Source of the DNA: Dipteris shenzhenensis
Taxonomy: Eukaryota > Polypodiophyta > Polypodiopsida > Gleicheniales
DNA: 64,000 nucleotides
Direction: 5' to 3' (one strand)
NCBI GenBank assembly: GCA_047967505.1
Contig: CM106540.1
Shown here: positions 23,249-33,899 of the stretch, piece after piece
How positions within the stretch are numbered: the first letter of the stretch is position 1
Layout of the letters: each line of letters begins with the position of its first letter
Made by a program: the position numbers and the translations under genes
The notes under the pieces: model-generated
The model's database searches: none
The model's input: only the letters and a program-made list of their open reading frames with translations
Told to the model about the DNA's origin: nothing

Positions 23249-23480
23249 TGACAAAATATGAAGAGGGGAGACGAGAAGAGTGGAGATGAGGAGAGAGGGC
23301 ACATCTAGAGAGCACACCACAAATGACTAACTATACACTAGATTTAGTTGAAAATATAGAATATATACAAACCCATTTAGGGTTAAGGTTAGGGCATCTA
23401 ACCCTTTCCTTTATAGCACTCTATTGGGTTAGTGCTATGCACATATGATCACATGATGTTTTAAGTGTGATCTTTCAATA
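23249..23480 (-). repeat. 5' LTR of copia element 17505-23480
   Basis: 232 bp. Minus strand starts TATTGAAAGATCACAC (TG has become TA) and ends CATATTTTGTCA. Confidence 0.88.
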
Positions 23481-23485
23481 GTTTT

Positions 23486-25080
23486 TTCAAGAGATGGCAT
23501 AAAACATGTCACGGTCAAAGCAAGGACAAAGGTTTAGTGAGTCTACAAAAACCATATACGAAGTTATTAAGCTATGGGGTGGTCCATGTTTACATGACTT
23601 CTTGGGTATAAACCTTGGAGGTCCATCTTTGTCCACCACTAGAAGGTAAGGAAGAAAAGAAATTGAATTTATTTGTGGTGAGCATGAATGCATATTCAAT
23701 GCTATTGGGAAGATCTATATGGATGCAAAGAAAAGATATGGAGTCATTTCTATAGTTCCATTTATCATAGTGGAAGATGAGACAAGCATTAAGCATACCT
23801 CTTTATGCATTCTACTTTTATCTATATCATCAAGATATTTATAATTGCTATGTTTGGAAATTTCTCAAAAATATGAGGAAGTTATTAAACTCTATAATCC
23901 TATTGTGTAGATGGAATGCAAAATATGACACTCTTATTGGGTTTTATGGAAAGAAAGGAGAATATCATCAATGCTCATCAAATGACTCCATTATTGTTGG
24001 TGAAGGCTCACAAGGATACTCAAATATTATAGATGCCTTTCAAAATCATATCATAGGTCACTATGCTAGACTTTTGATCGTTAATCCTCTTCATGATCTT
24101 CTTCCATGACTGGCTTTGGTTGTGCATTGCACATGCAATCATTTTTATAGTGATTTTGTAAGGGACCAGTGGAATTTTTTGGAGCCATTGTGGAATGCAA
24201 ACCTAAAAGATAAAGTTGGACCCATAATTGGACATGCTTTAGATGGAAATAGAAGAAGACGGAAGTTGATGTTAAAGACTATTTGGAGAAAAGTGAACAG
24301 CCTTTTGCTATCAATTAGTGTGGATGGAATTTGAGAGTAAAACTTGTGGAGGAAATGTGTATGGCCTTCATGATTAAGACTTTGTACACTGTGGAAAGAA
24401 ACTTACAAGCCCACTTCATAGTCCTACTCGACAACTAACAATTGGATGTGTTTGGGTCACACTAAATCATGTATCTATTATTTATAATTCTTTTTCAATT
24501 GAGGAGCACAAGCTACGAGATGGAGATATTCAAAGGAATGATCGACAAAAATGGGGAGTAGCTCAAAAGATTGCAAGTAGACAAGTACATAAATGTTTAA
24601 GAAAACTTCAAAAAAAAGAAAGAAGTATGAAGGGTACTGAGGCCTATTTGATGATTGTTGCTAATTATATTAATATTTTCTTGTCACCATATTTGATCTT
24701 GAAGGAGTGTGTGGTGCTTGCAACCAAGGTAGTTTTCTTTTTTCAAAATTTGGCGACTATGGATTCATCACCATCCAACCTACACCTTGAAGAAAATTTT
24801 CATTAGTAAGGAGGCTTACATGGACTGCATACTTTCTTGTCACTTTGTTGTATTGCTCATAAAGATGTTTCAAGATTTTTATCCTAATCTGAAGTGTCCA
24901 TTTCATCTTACAGGTTATGATCTGCACTTAATGAGATTAGACATGAAATTGATGACATTTTGAAGGAAACAAGAAACACGCCCCCTAAGAAAAACATTAG
25001 CCCCATTGTAGAGGTGGACAAAAAGTTTATTGATTTAACGATATTGTCTACTCCTCTAATCTATTCTCTTTCTCATAGAT
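23486..25080 (+). pseudogene. Right half of the unidentified split gene
   Basis: Continues 16985-17499. Readable blocks: KTIYEVIKLWGGP then HDFLGINLGGPSLSTTRR (23545-23645), IYMDAKKRYGVISIVPFIIV with EDETSIKH (23715-23790), GFYGKKGEYHQCSS, VGEGSQGYSNIIDAFQNHII and YARLLIVNPLHDLLP (23938-24105), QWNFLEPLW, GPIIGHALDGNRRRRKLML (24214-24280). A further open frame of 141 codons at 24383-24808 includes RNDRQKWGVAQKIASRQVHK and NYINIFLSPYLILKECVVLA, then HFVVLLIKMFQDFYPNL at 24840. It resembles long uncharacterised proteins I associate with repetitive plant loci, possibly a transposase, but I cannot name it. The acidic EDET motif could be catalytic. That is a guess. Confidence 0.5.
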
Positions 25081-25172
25081 AGAGGTAGACATACTTAGAG
25101 GGCCAATTGTACTTTAGGATAAAGGAGATAGCAAGAAATCCACAATGTGCAACAGTCAAAGATAGAGACTCA

Positions 25173-25565
25173 TGAGAAAATATGTGAACCTCAAGATCTA
25201 TGGAGCGCTCTAACATGGATGGAACCTATGTGGAAACATGATGAAGAGAGTGCTCATGACATGTATCTCAGGACAATATGGTTCTAGGATAGATTAGCTT
25301 GGACTCATAAATAGAATCTTGAGTGAATGTGCATTTCTTCTTGTAATATTGTGTATTCAACAATACATGATAGGCCTCTTATATAGAGAGTGCCATTTGA
25401 ATAGTCAACATGTGTGGGATCCTCTGATCCACATCTCTCCTCGTGGATATCCTCAATCCACATCTTCACATCTTGTAGTCCACATCCTAGGGTGGCTACT
25501 TTGATTCTTTCCTTAGCACATATTGTAGCCTTCAATCTATGTGCACATGGCACCATATCTCAACA
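25173..25565 (-). repeat. 3' LTR of element 25173-28041
   Basis: 393 bp. Minus strand starts TGTTGAGATATGGTGCCATG and ends ATATTTTCTCA. PPT-like GCGGAGG adjoins it at 25566. Confidence 0.88.
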
Positions 25566-25783
25566 CCTCCGCTTGGTGCCATGATCCATTGGCTACTGCA
25601 AGGTGGTCAGATGATGTGTGTTACAAATCCATCACCTCCCCTTAGTGCATACATTGCTACTTAAGGTGGTCAAATGTGGCTATTACAAGATCAAATCCTC
25701 CCATGGGTGCTTACATGGCTACTCTCAAGTGGTCAGGATTGATTTATAAACATGTGGACTGAAGGTGGGAAGGTTGTTGCTTC

Positions 25784-25978
25784 TCAATGCTTGATGTTGA
25801 TGGCATTCACTTCTTTGCTTGATGTATCTTGACGCATGATGCTTTGTTCTACCATGTGCCTTGATGCCTTATGTGTGGATGCCATGTTCTGTGCTATGGT
25901 CATCTCATGCACTTGTGCTTTTGGCATGATAACGACAACGATGTGTGCATTCATGCTTTGATTTGTCATTTGTTGCAA
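25784..25978 (-). CDS. Short open frame in place of gag, doubtful
   Basis: 64 codons (MQQMTNQSMNAHIVVVIMPK ...), Met-, His- and Ser-rich, no domain. A related but interrupted version is at about 28298-28465 on the + strand in the older copy. Its position corresponds to the beginning of gag in the 58536 element. It may be a gag start joined to unrelated sequence, or non-coding. Confidence 0.25.
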   Translation of the reverse strand: MQQMTNQSMNAHIVVVIMPKAQVHEMTIAQNMASTHKASRHMVEQSIMRQDTSSKEVNAINIKH

Positions 25979-25984
25979 GGTCTT

Positions 25985-27597
25985 ACCAATTGATTTCTTT
26001 CAATACTAGCAGTGTCTAATTGCTAACAATGATTTTGATCTAACAAGTGCATAGAGCTCGAAAAGGCGATCACTTTTTCTTTTTGAAGCATGTGCAAATT
26101 CTTCTTGGATTGGAAGTTACAGCTTGTCGAATTTTTTGTGAAGAAGAGGGCCTTTGATGATGTGGCACAAGGATTCACATGCAGAATTCAAACTGTGCTT
26201 CACAAGGGCCTCTATGCTTAGGTGGCACTATTGGCATGTGGCAGTCTTCTGACCCAAATGAGTTAACAAAACTTAACTATGGTCCAATCACTGAACCTAA
26301 CCCTACTAACTTAACCACTCCTAACCATGGCTTAGAGTGGGTTGAGTAGCCTAGTCCTATCTGCCATGTGTTACTCAATGGTGACTGCCATGTGGCCTAT
26401 GGTTCAACCTTAGAGCTATCTAGCTATGGTGACTCTGCGCGATGGTGTCTAAGGATGCGATTCATTTGGAGAGACCCATTCGGGTGTATGTAGATGGTGC
26501 TTTGGAGCATGGGAATCGGAGGTTGTAGTTGGTGGCTGGTGACTTGCAGAGGAGCGTGGGCTATGGAGCGCCTGGCTGTGTGCAAGGCCCATCATCTACA
26601 TTGATTTTTTTACTCATGGCTAGAGTATACTTGTTGATGGCACAGCGTTAGTTGAAGCTAGAGTAGCTTGGAGGCTCTTGGAGCGACTAATGGCTTGTGA
26701 GCCAATTGCGTCTACTAAATCTTGGGCTTCATAGCAGCTGCTGTCGATGGAGGTAGTTGCTCATCTTGCAAATGGAGCATCTCGGCTGAAGCTCTTAGTG
26801 GAGTTCATTGCGTGTGCTGTTGTGAGGTCATTTGAGATGGGCAGACTCAAGTCTGCTGGGTGTGGAGTGATATCCCATCCAAGCTAGGCTAGCACCTAAG
26901 CCAAATTCCTACAGAGTATTGTGACAAGGCCATACAGAGCTCTAGAATTGCTTTTGGGCAATAGAATGTATAGTTTGTGGGCTGTGTCTTTGTGGAAATG
27001 CTCATCGGGCAACCGCCTTTTCCTGTAAATCATCTTCCATTAAGTGCTCATGCAGAAGCTTGGCCGGTGGCTATAGTTAGTGCGTTGGTGGCTGGCTTAT
27101 TGTGTCTGGGCCATTCTATTTTCTTGGCTGGAGCTTGATCCGTTGCCTTAGTGAGAGCTTGTACAGGCTGCAGTTCGATAGGCCGCCTTAAGTGCTTGCA
27201 AGTTGATAGGCAACCTTAGTTGCTAGTTGTATATAGTATGAGCTTGCCATTGGAGCTTGGAACATTATGAATCTCTCAATATATAACATCTCACCTATCT
27301 CTCTCTCTTAGAGTATAGGGATTGGAAGGAACAAGAATTCTTCCACAAGAAGAATTTCGATACAATCTCTCGCTTACAAGAATGAAATCTCTCTCTCTTT
27401 CTCACTTGAAACTATCATAAGCACTCAAGCAATGAACCGAAATATGGATGGAAACTTTTCAAATGGATGCAAATTCTTTGAAAGAAATGGAAGGTGGTCT
27501 GTTATCGAAAGCGAACTAATGGAGAACACTCAAGAGAACCTTGCAATTACTCAGTCTCTTTCACAAGGAATGGTGCCTCAGCGAAAGACAGAAGCAT
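25985..27597 (-). other. Untranslated leader of element 25173-28041
   Basis: Related to the leaders at 59940-61149 and 21240-23236 (shared TAGAGCTC ... AAATTC-TC-TGGATT). No gene seen. Confidence 0.6.
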
Positions 27598-27609
27598 GCT
27601 CTGATACCA
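27598..27609 (-). other. Primer-binding site, initiator-Met tRNA
   Basis: Minus strand TGGTATCAGAGC, perfect, directly after the 5' LTR. Confidence 0.9.
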
Positions 27610-28041
27610 TGAGAAAACATGTGAACCTAAGGATCTATGGAGCACTCTAAGGTGGATGGAACCTATGTGGAAACATGATGAGGAGAGTGCTCATGACATG
27701 TACCTCAAGACGATTAGGTTCCAAGATAGATTAGCTTGGACTAATAAACAGAATCTTGAGTGAATGTGCATTTCTTCTTGCAATGTGTATTCAACAATAC
27801 ACTCAATGTGCATTTCTTCTTGCAATGTGTATTCAACAATACATGATAGGCCTCTTATATAGAGACTGCCCTTTGAATAGTCAACATGTGTGGGATCCTC
27901 TAATCCACATCTCTCCTTGTGGATATCCTCAATCCACATCTTCACATCTTGTGGTCCACATCCTAGGGTGGCTACTTTGATTCTTTCCTTAGTATACACC
28001 TTAGCCTTTAATCTATGTGCACATGGCACCATATCTCAACA
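27610..28041 (-). repeat. 5' LTR of element 25173-28041
   Basis: 432 bp. Longer than its partner because a segment of about 38 bases (AATGTGCATTTCTTCTTGCA ...) is tandemly duplicated at 27765-27845. Confidence 0.88.
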
Positions 28042-28485
28042 ACTCAAACTACTCTACATGGGCAATCATGGCAAAGTTTGTAAGATGCATGTGAACAATC
28101 CCTATGCCATATCATCAATTGCCCCTCTTCTTCCTAAAACTTTGACAAGCCATAACTTGCAATCCAAGAAGAATTTGCACACACTCCAAAAAGGAAAAGT
28201 GATTGTCTTTTTGAGTCCTACATGCCTATTAAGTTAGAATCATTGTATACAACTAGACACTGCCATTGATGCAAAATGAAGATCATAGTAAGACCCTTGC
28301 AACAAATGCTAAAGCAACACATGAATGCCAAAAGCATGCCGAAAGCACAAGTGTGTGATATGACCATATCAAAGAACATGGAATCCACACATAAAGCATT
28401 AAAGTAATAGGAAGAACAAAGCATCATGCATCAAGCTACATCAAGCAAAGAAGGGAATTTCATCGACAACATGTATTAAAAAGCA
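28042..28485 (+). mobile_element. Older relative of the same LTR family, leader and gag-less region
   Basis: Plus-strand match to the reverse complement of 25760-26190: GAAGAATTTGCACA, TTAGACACTGCCA and ATGCAACAAAT-like landmarks in order. The 25173-28041 element inserted into it head-on. The sequence resumes at 36155 after DNA transposon E1. Its 5' LTR was not found left of 25168, so the copy is incomplete. Confidence 0.7.
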
Positions 28486-28518
28486 TTAGGGGAGAGTTGG
28501 GGTCTCCAAAAAGGCCCC
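28486..28518 (+). repeat. E1 left terminal inverted repeat
   Basis: About 33 bp, pairs with 36122-36154, with a few mismatches and one indel. Confidence 0.75.
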
Positions 28519-28839
28519 CAATTCGTGTTTCCTAATTCCAAGGGATTAGTGAGGTATTTGAGGTGTACCAATGGGATTTCTCCTTTTTGTGGGGCAATGC
28601 CATGTTGAGGTGGAGGGTGGGCAGACCTGCAAATAGCCCCTATTGGCTACTCCTCTTACAGTGGGGACCACTCAAACCATCCCCCCCCCCCTAAACCCAT
28701 GCTTGACCCTTCTCCCATATGCACCTCCCCCAAACAAACCTACAAGTCATTCAAGAGGCGGTGGGCCCTTCTGGGTGAATTTCTCCCCCCTCTTAGCTTG
28801 TTACAAGCCTGCCCCCTCCTCTTCTCTAGTCTAGCTCCA

Positions 28840-29770
28840 TTCTCCCTCCATTTCTCAAACGTGGAAACTCATTTGGCATCTTCTCTGCCCCCTCCTGCTC
28901 TGGTCCACTGTGTTTCTCCCTCTCCAACACCTCCTATAGTAGCTGCTCATTCTCTCTCCATTCCTAGCTACATCACCTCCTACAGCAGTAGCTGCTCATC
29001 CCCCTCTGCTCTTTCTTCCTCCATTCCTAGCTATAGTACCTCCTGTAGTGGCCACTCATCCCCCTCTGCTCTTTCTCCCTCCATTCCTAGCTACAACACC
29101 TCCTAGAGCAGCTGCTCATCCCCCTCTACTCTTTCTCCCTCTATTCCTAGCTACAGCACTCTTGGAGCTTCTCTCAACCTTTAGTTGCACCCTCTACAGC
29201 TCCATTCTCCCTCCATTTTTCAAACGTGGGAACTCATTTGGCATCTTCTCTACCCCCTCCTGCTCTAGTCCACTGTGTTTCTCCCTCTCTAGCACCTCCT
29301 GTAGTAGCTGCACGGGGGATTCACTAGTAGTAATAAGGAGACGTCACCTGCGTGCAATAAATATATGAAAATTTCCCTTATCTACCCCCTATTTACGGGA
29401 CCTTACCTTATAAAATGTACCTTCCTTCCCTTATATAACCCCCCTCCCTTACACTCACGCGATACCATATGATAAACCCTAGTGGACGCCTCGGGAGTAG
29501 CTGCTCATTTTCTCTCCATTCCTAGCTACAGCACCTCCTGCAGCAGCAGCTGCTCATCCCCCTCTGCTCTTTCTTCCTCCATTCCTAGCTACAGTACCTC
29601 CTGTAGCGGCTGCTCATCCCCCTCTACTCTTTCTCCCTCCATTCCTAGCTACAACACCTCTTGGAGTAGCTACTCATCCCCATCTACTCTTTCTCCCTCC
29701 ATTCCTAACTACAGCACCTCTTGGAGCTTCTCTCAACCTTCAGTTGTACCCTCTATACCTTCTCCCTCTC
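28840..29770 (+). repeat. Pyrimidine-rich tandem repeats in E1
   Basis: Units of about 63-66 bp with the core AGCTGCTCATCCCCCTCTGC ... CCATTCCTAGCTAC occur four times at 28935-29160 and four times at 29497-29720. A larger block beginning CCATTCTCCCTCCATTT and containing AACGTGG-AACTCATTTGG is itself repeated (28843 and 29204), so this is a two-level repeat. Open frames across it (Ser/Pro-rich) follow from the repeat and are not convincing genes. Confidence 0.75.
29312..29495. mobile_element. 184-bp MITE-like insertion with 9-bp duplication
   Basis: Flanked by AGTAGCTGC on both sides (29303-29311, 29496-29504). The homologous repeat unit at 28930-28950 is the empty site. Ends read ACGGGGGATTCACTAG and, reversed, CCCGAGGCGTCCACTAG, weakly inverted. 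A 9-bp duplication fits Mutator-type elements. No coding. Confidence 0.6.
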
Positions 29771-30238
29771 TCTCCCTCTATTCTCCCTCCAAGCTACACT
29801 TTCTAGTCCACTATTGCTGATGTCACCTCTATACAAGCATGGTGAGGAGACCATACATGTACTCTATGTCCCATAGGAGCAAAAATGCACTGGGTGAATC
29901 GGTGCCTTGCACCTACAGCTTGAATGATTGGATAGTCATGAGAGGATCTTCCAAGGGTCCACATAAGCTTCCCAAGAGCAAAAGGATCTTTTGCATGAAT
30001 GGAAGGGTTGCATCATGAAGTTCAAGCTTGGGAAGAAAGGATTGCTTTCAAAGGTGCAACACATCTACATGGGGAAGGACATGCACCTTCCTCCGTCAAG
30101 CAATCAATCGACAATACCGTCACATTGTAAGTCTACATTTTGTGTAAGATTTTGAAGTGTAATGAGTCAGCTTGAAATTGTATTTTGAAATAGAACCAGT
30201 GTAATGAGTCAGTTTGAAATTGTATTTTGAAATAGCAC

Positions 30239-32830
30239 TTGTGCATAGCAGATGTATTTCCTTCAGACTTTGAGGAGTGGGAACCAGTCAAGTGCTTCTT
30301 AGGTAAGTTTACTGCCATTCATGAGGATTTAGGAAGGCAAATGCATGCTGGAGAGAAGTCCTCTACTTTGAAACAGAGAAATATCTATTGGTATAATGCC
30401 AAGTACATTGCTCCAAGGACGGCATCAGGCTATGGCCATCTTCAATGCATTGCAACACCACAACTTGAAGACATGGATTGCAGCATGGTGGACACAAGAA
30501 CAATGCAATCATACAAGGAAAAGATTGCAAAGGATGTGGGCATGGCCATGAAGTTTACATTTGGCTCTAAATGGGTAAGGTTGTCTTGGTTTATGCCTCT
30601 GCACATTTTTGCTTCTTATTTTCATAATATCCAAATGCATAGAACAAAAACCATGTGGTCATGCAAGTGCCTACATGAGAATGCCCTTGAGGACTTGCTT
30701 GGGGTGAATTGGGGAAGCAAGTCAGGTGAACAAAAGGGTGATCTATTTCAATGCCATGTATGTAAGGACAATCTGGTTGTCAATTACAACATCTCCCACC
30801 AAATGTTATATTTTGCTTTCCAATATAGGCACTAGAAGCAAACAGGTGGCAATTGGATCCCCCTTGACTCTAACGATGATGATAATATAGGGTAAGTTTA
30901 TGTATTGGTTCTCATTTAGGAGATGTCAAGAATGTGACTGTCATGTCACAGTGGACTCTCAGGGACGTGCGGGAATACCTATAGGTCATGGAGGATGGCA
31001 TGTCTGAGTCCTTTCACTTTACCTTAAATGTTGAAAAGGTAGGAAAGCTTACAGAGAAGGTCATGCATAGTGCCACTTTTATCCCTCTTGCAATATTAAA
31101 GATTGTCTAGAAAATGTGGGGTGGAACAATTGTGGATTTTGACATTTTCCAATTAATAGTGGTACAATTAATTTTGATGTTTTCAATGGTTTTGTTTCAT
31201 GTTAATGTCAAGTTTTTCCCAAAAATTTTATAATTCTTTTTATTTTTTATATTTAGAACATTTGGGTATATATAGGTTATAAAGTTACTTTAGCTTCAAA
31301 GTTTCACTATCATAGCCATAGTTCTCCTAGCTACCAAACTACCATGGATTATGCTAGGTCTGCCTTCCATGATTTAATCTCTCATACTCCATCAATTGAT
31401 AGGGAGGAGGAGTTATTTCCAGTCTTTGATAAGAGCATAGATGTCCTAGGCACCTACTTGGGAGCCCGAGACAATTTTGAAGACCTCATCAAGTACATGC
31501 AAGACTACATCGTGAGTTTTGCATATCAACTTGATGAGTCTACAAAAAGATGGGTCCCAATTGATTATTTGAAGTACTTGTTCAATAAATAACCCACATT
31601 CATTAAGCATTTAGATCACTTTCGAGTCCCGCTCACACCCCTAGGGTTTAGGGAGGTGGACATTGATGACCTCCTAGCATGTGGAGTCATCGAAAACACA
31701 CGAAATAGGTTCCTATCCTGGGAGATGACCTTTATTTTCCTTCTCTAGGAGGGACAAATGGAAGAGGAGGCCTCGACCTCAAGCCCTGACCCTACCCCTG
31801 CCCTTTCCGATCCTCTTATTTCTGTAGATGAGCCCAACATCTACAATGAAGAGCCCAGAGATGAAGAAGCTGAGGAGCGGGAAGCTGCATTGGCCATGGA
31901 AGTGCTCCAGTGACCTCCTAAATGCCATTCTACTTCTCAAATTCCATCCACCTTGGGCACCACCTCTGTTAACCCCGCAACAATGATATGGTTTCTTTGC
32001 TTCCCTCCTTGTCGATGGAGAACAATACCACTTTCTCCATGACATAGAGGTTATGTTTGGTCTTCGGGAGGATGAAGCTCTTGGTATCCTGTGTGGATAC
32101 GAGGTGGACACGACTATGCAAGAACCTGGGTTTTTGGGAGCAAATGATTCAATAGAAGAGGTTCTTGCTTTAACACTGGACCAAATCAAAGATGCAGAGA
32201 CATAAATCTACTCCGACCTACCTGATGTTCCAGAAGAAGCCTCCACATCTCACTCCAGATAAGCAGGAGGCCTCTGGATCCATCCTCATTGATAAAGAGG
32301 AAGGGATTGAGCATGATGACTCCATAGTGGTAAGAAACTATGAGCTTTGCATTTCTTCTCTCTTGGTATACTTTTGCTTTAATGGAATTCTAATGTAATG
32401 TTGGACTAATGCAAGAGGCATTTGAGGTCGACCTATTCTCATCTCGGCAATGCCTTGTTCGCAGTAGCTTTGGTCGAGATCACTCACTAGTACATTACCT
32501 TGGCCAAGCAAAAGGGTGCTTTGTGGTTATCCACAAAAAGTTTTTCTCCTCATGGCACTGATGACCTCTTGAAGTGCAAGGCCTTGTCAAGAGTGATTGG
32601 TCAATCTGACATCAATCGCAATGCTGAGAAGGTTGGTGAACCACATGGCTACCCTCAATGCCTTTGGAACCAATTTTCAAGGTATGGCATTGACGGCAGT
32701 AGCCATGTCCTTGGCCAGCAACAATAATAGCGTTGACTCTCTATCGATTAGGTTTAGAGCTAGGAGTGTATTTGGGAATTCAAAGCCCGATGTTCTCAGT
32801 GTTTTAGAGAAGAGAGAAAGGCTCTGAGGC
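30239..32830 (+). pseudogene. Gene A of E1, unknown family, degenerate
   Basis: Function unknown. The longest frame is 198 codons (30239-30835) with FEEWEPVKCFLGKFTAI, then RTASGYGHLQCIATPQLEDM, HRTKTMWSCKCLHENALEDL and KGDLFQCHVCKDNLVVNYNI. Later blocks: WTLRDVREYL (30950), DREEELFPVFDKSIDVLGTY (31399), an acidic Ser/Pro stretch, MFGLREDEALGIL (32050), FSPHGTDDLLKCKALSRV (32538). Every block recurs in the same order in E2 on the minus strand (46990 to 44430), which is strong evidence that these are exons of one real gene. No DNA-binding or catalytic motif is evident. A TAG at 30833 replaces a Trp seen in E2. The original may have been intron-containing. Confidence 0.65.
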
Positions 32831-33048
32831 CTTATTGTATAGAAAATTTATTTTATATGAATACAACTATACTTTTTATATAGTGCCCCATTTTGTGTTC
32901 TTTTACACAATGTATTTTATACTGTCATTGTATTTTGTAACTTTAATTATTGGCATTAATATTTTCATTCACTATTATGTTCAAAAGCATGTGATCAGAT
33001 AAATATTTGTGCTATAATGGTCATTTCTAAGCAATCCAATAAGAATAT

Positions 33049-33270
33049 CACCGCATGATAGAAGGTAAATGTGTTCAGCATCACGCGGGGAGCCTAAAAA
33101 TGCTAAAACCCGCTATGGCACTTATGGGGCCTGTTTGACTTGGAACCCGCTATGGCACGTATGGGGCCTGTTTGACCAAGTCAAACAGTCCCCATACGTG
33201 CCGTAGTGGGTTTTACCATTTTTGGGCTCCCTGCACGATGTGGAACACATTTGTCTTCTGTCGCATGGTG
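33049..33270. repeat. Long hairpin between genes A and B of E1
   Basis: Arms of about 85-90 bases (33049-33139 and 33178-33270) pair: left ...CGGGGAGCCTAAAAATG and ACCCGCTATGGCACTTATGG, right ...CCATACGTGCCGTAGTGGGT and CATTTTTGGGCTCCCTGC. A second copy of the inner left arm (33141-33176) lies in the loop and pairs even better with the right arm. Could be a MITE, a bidirectional terminator or a hairpin RNA source. Confidence 0.7.
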
Positions 33271-33899
33271 AAAAAACATCATTTAACCACTCAAATTCAC
33301 ATTGAACTTGCATAAACTCATGGAAAGCATCACGTAACATGTATAATAACATGGGAACAGTAATAGAACATAAAGATATCTTTTATTCATTAGCCTCAAA
33401 GCGCAAATATTTAGAAAATGATTTAGGTTACACCAAATGAACCTAAACAACATCTAGGGCCTAAGGGAGGGATCAGAGCGGATGCACTTGGCGAGTGAAA
33501 GGTCCTTGTCCATCAATGTTACTCTTTTGGCATGGATAGCACATAAGTTCGCGTCTTCAAAAAGACCTACTATCATCTACTCCATTGCCTCCTGAATTGC
33601 TCCCATAGCGCTTGAAGTGAAACGCACATCACTCTTGTAATGCTATCCTATTTCATGTAGAACACGCTGGAAGGGTGCATGGGGAATGAGATTGTCCACA
33701 GTGGTTTGGAACTTGCAGATCTCCTGAAGTGCCTTCACGCCTGATTTTTTGTGCCTCTTAATCTTTGGGGGACCTTGCACTGGCCTTTGGACATGGCTTC
33801 ATGGCCGCTTGTCTGCTTTGAACTTCTTTTGCCTCTCCTCCCTTGCAACCACCTCTTCAAACTCAAAATAGTGTTAACTTTATTCATCAAACATTTTAC

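Larger units (their letters stand above)
17505..23480 (-). mobile_element. Complete Ty1/copia element with gag largely deleted
   Basis: 5976 bp on the minus strand, flanked by GTTTT at 17500-17504 and 23481-23485. The 5' LTR and primer site are at the high-coordinate end. It contains pol but only a C-terminal scrap of gag, so it would need Gag from elsewhere. A gypsy solo LTR was later inserted at its 3' end. LTR sequence and RT motifs place the relic at 3702-5133 in the same family, and its leader resembles that of the gag-only element at 58536. Confidence 0.9.
25173..28041 (-). mobile_element. Non-autonomous LTR retrotransposon without gag or pol
   Basis: 2869 bp, TSD ACTCA (25168-25172 and 28042-28046), LTRs, iMet primer site and polypurine tract intact in order. 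The internal 2 kb has no pol, and the gag region present in the relative at 58536 is replaced by about 230 bases. The same shortened region occurs in the older copy at 28042, so the gag loss predates this insertion. It must rely on proteins of another copia element. Confidence 0.9.

Noticed and set aside
28643-29820. Ser/Pro-rich open frames of up to 135 codons
   Set aside because: They reflect 63-66-bp tandem repeats without stops, have no conserved start, and the frame changes between blocks.
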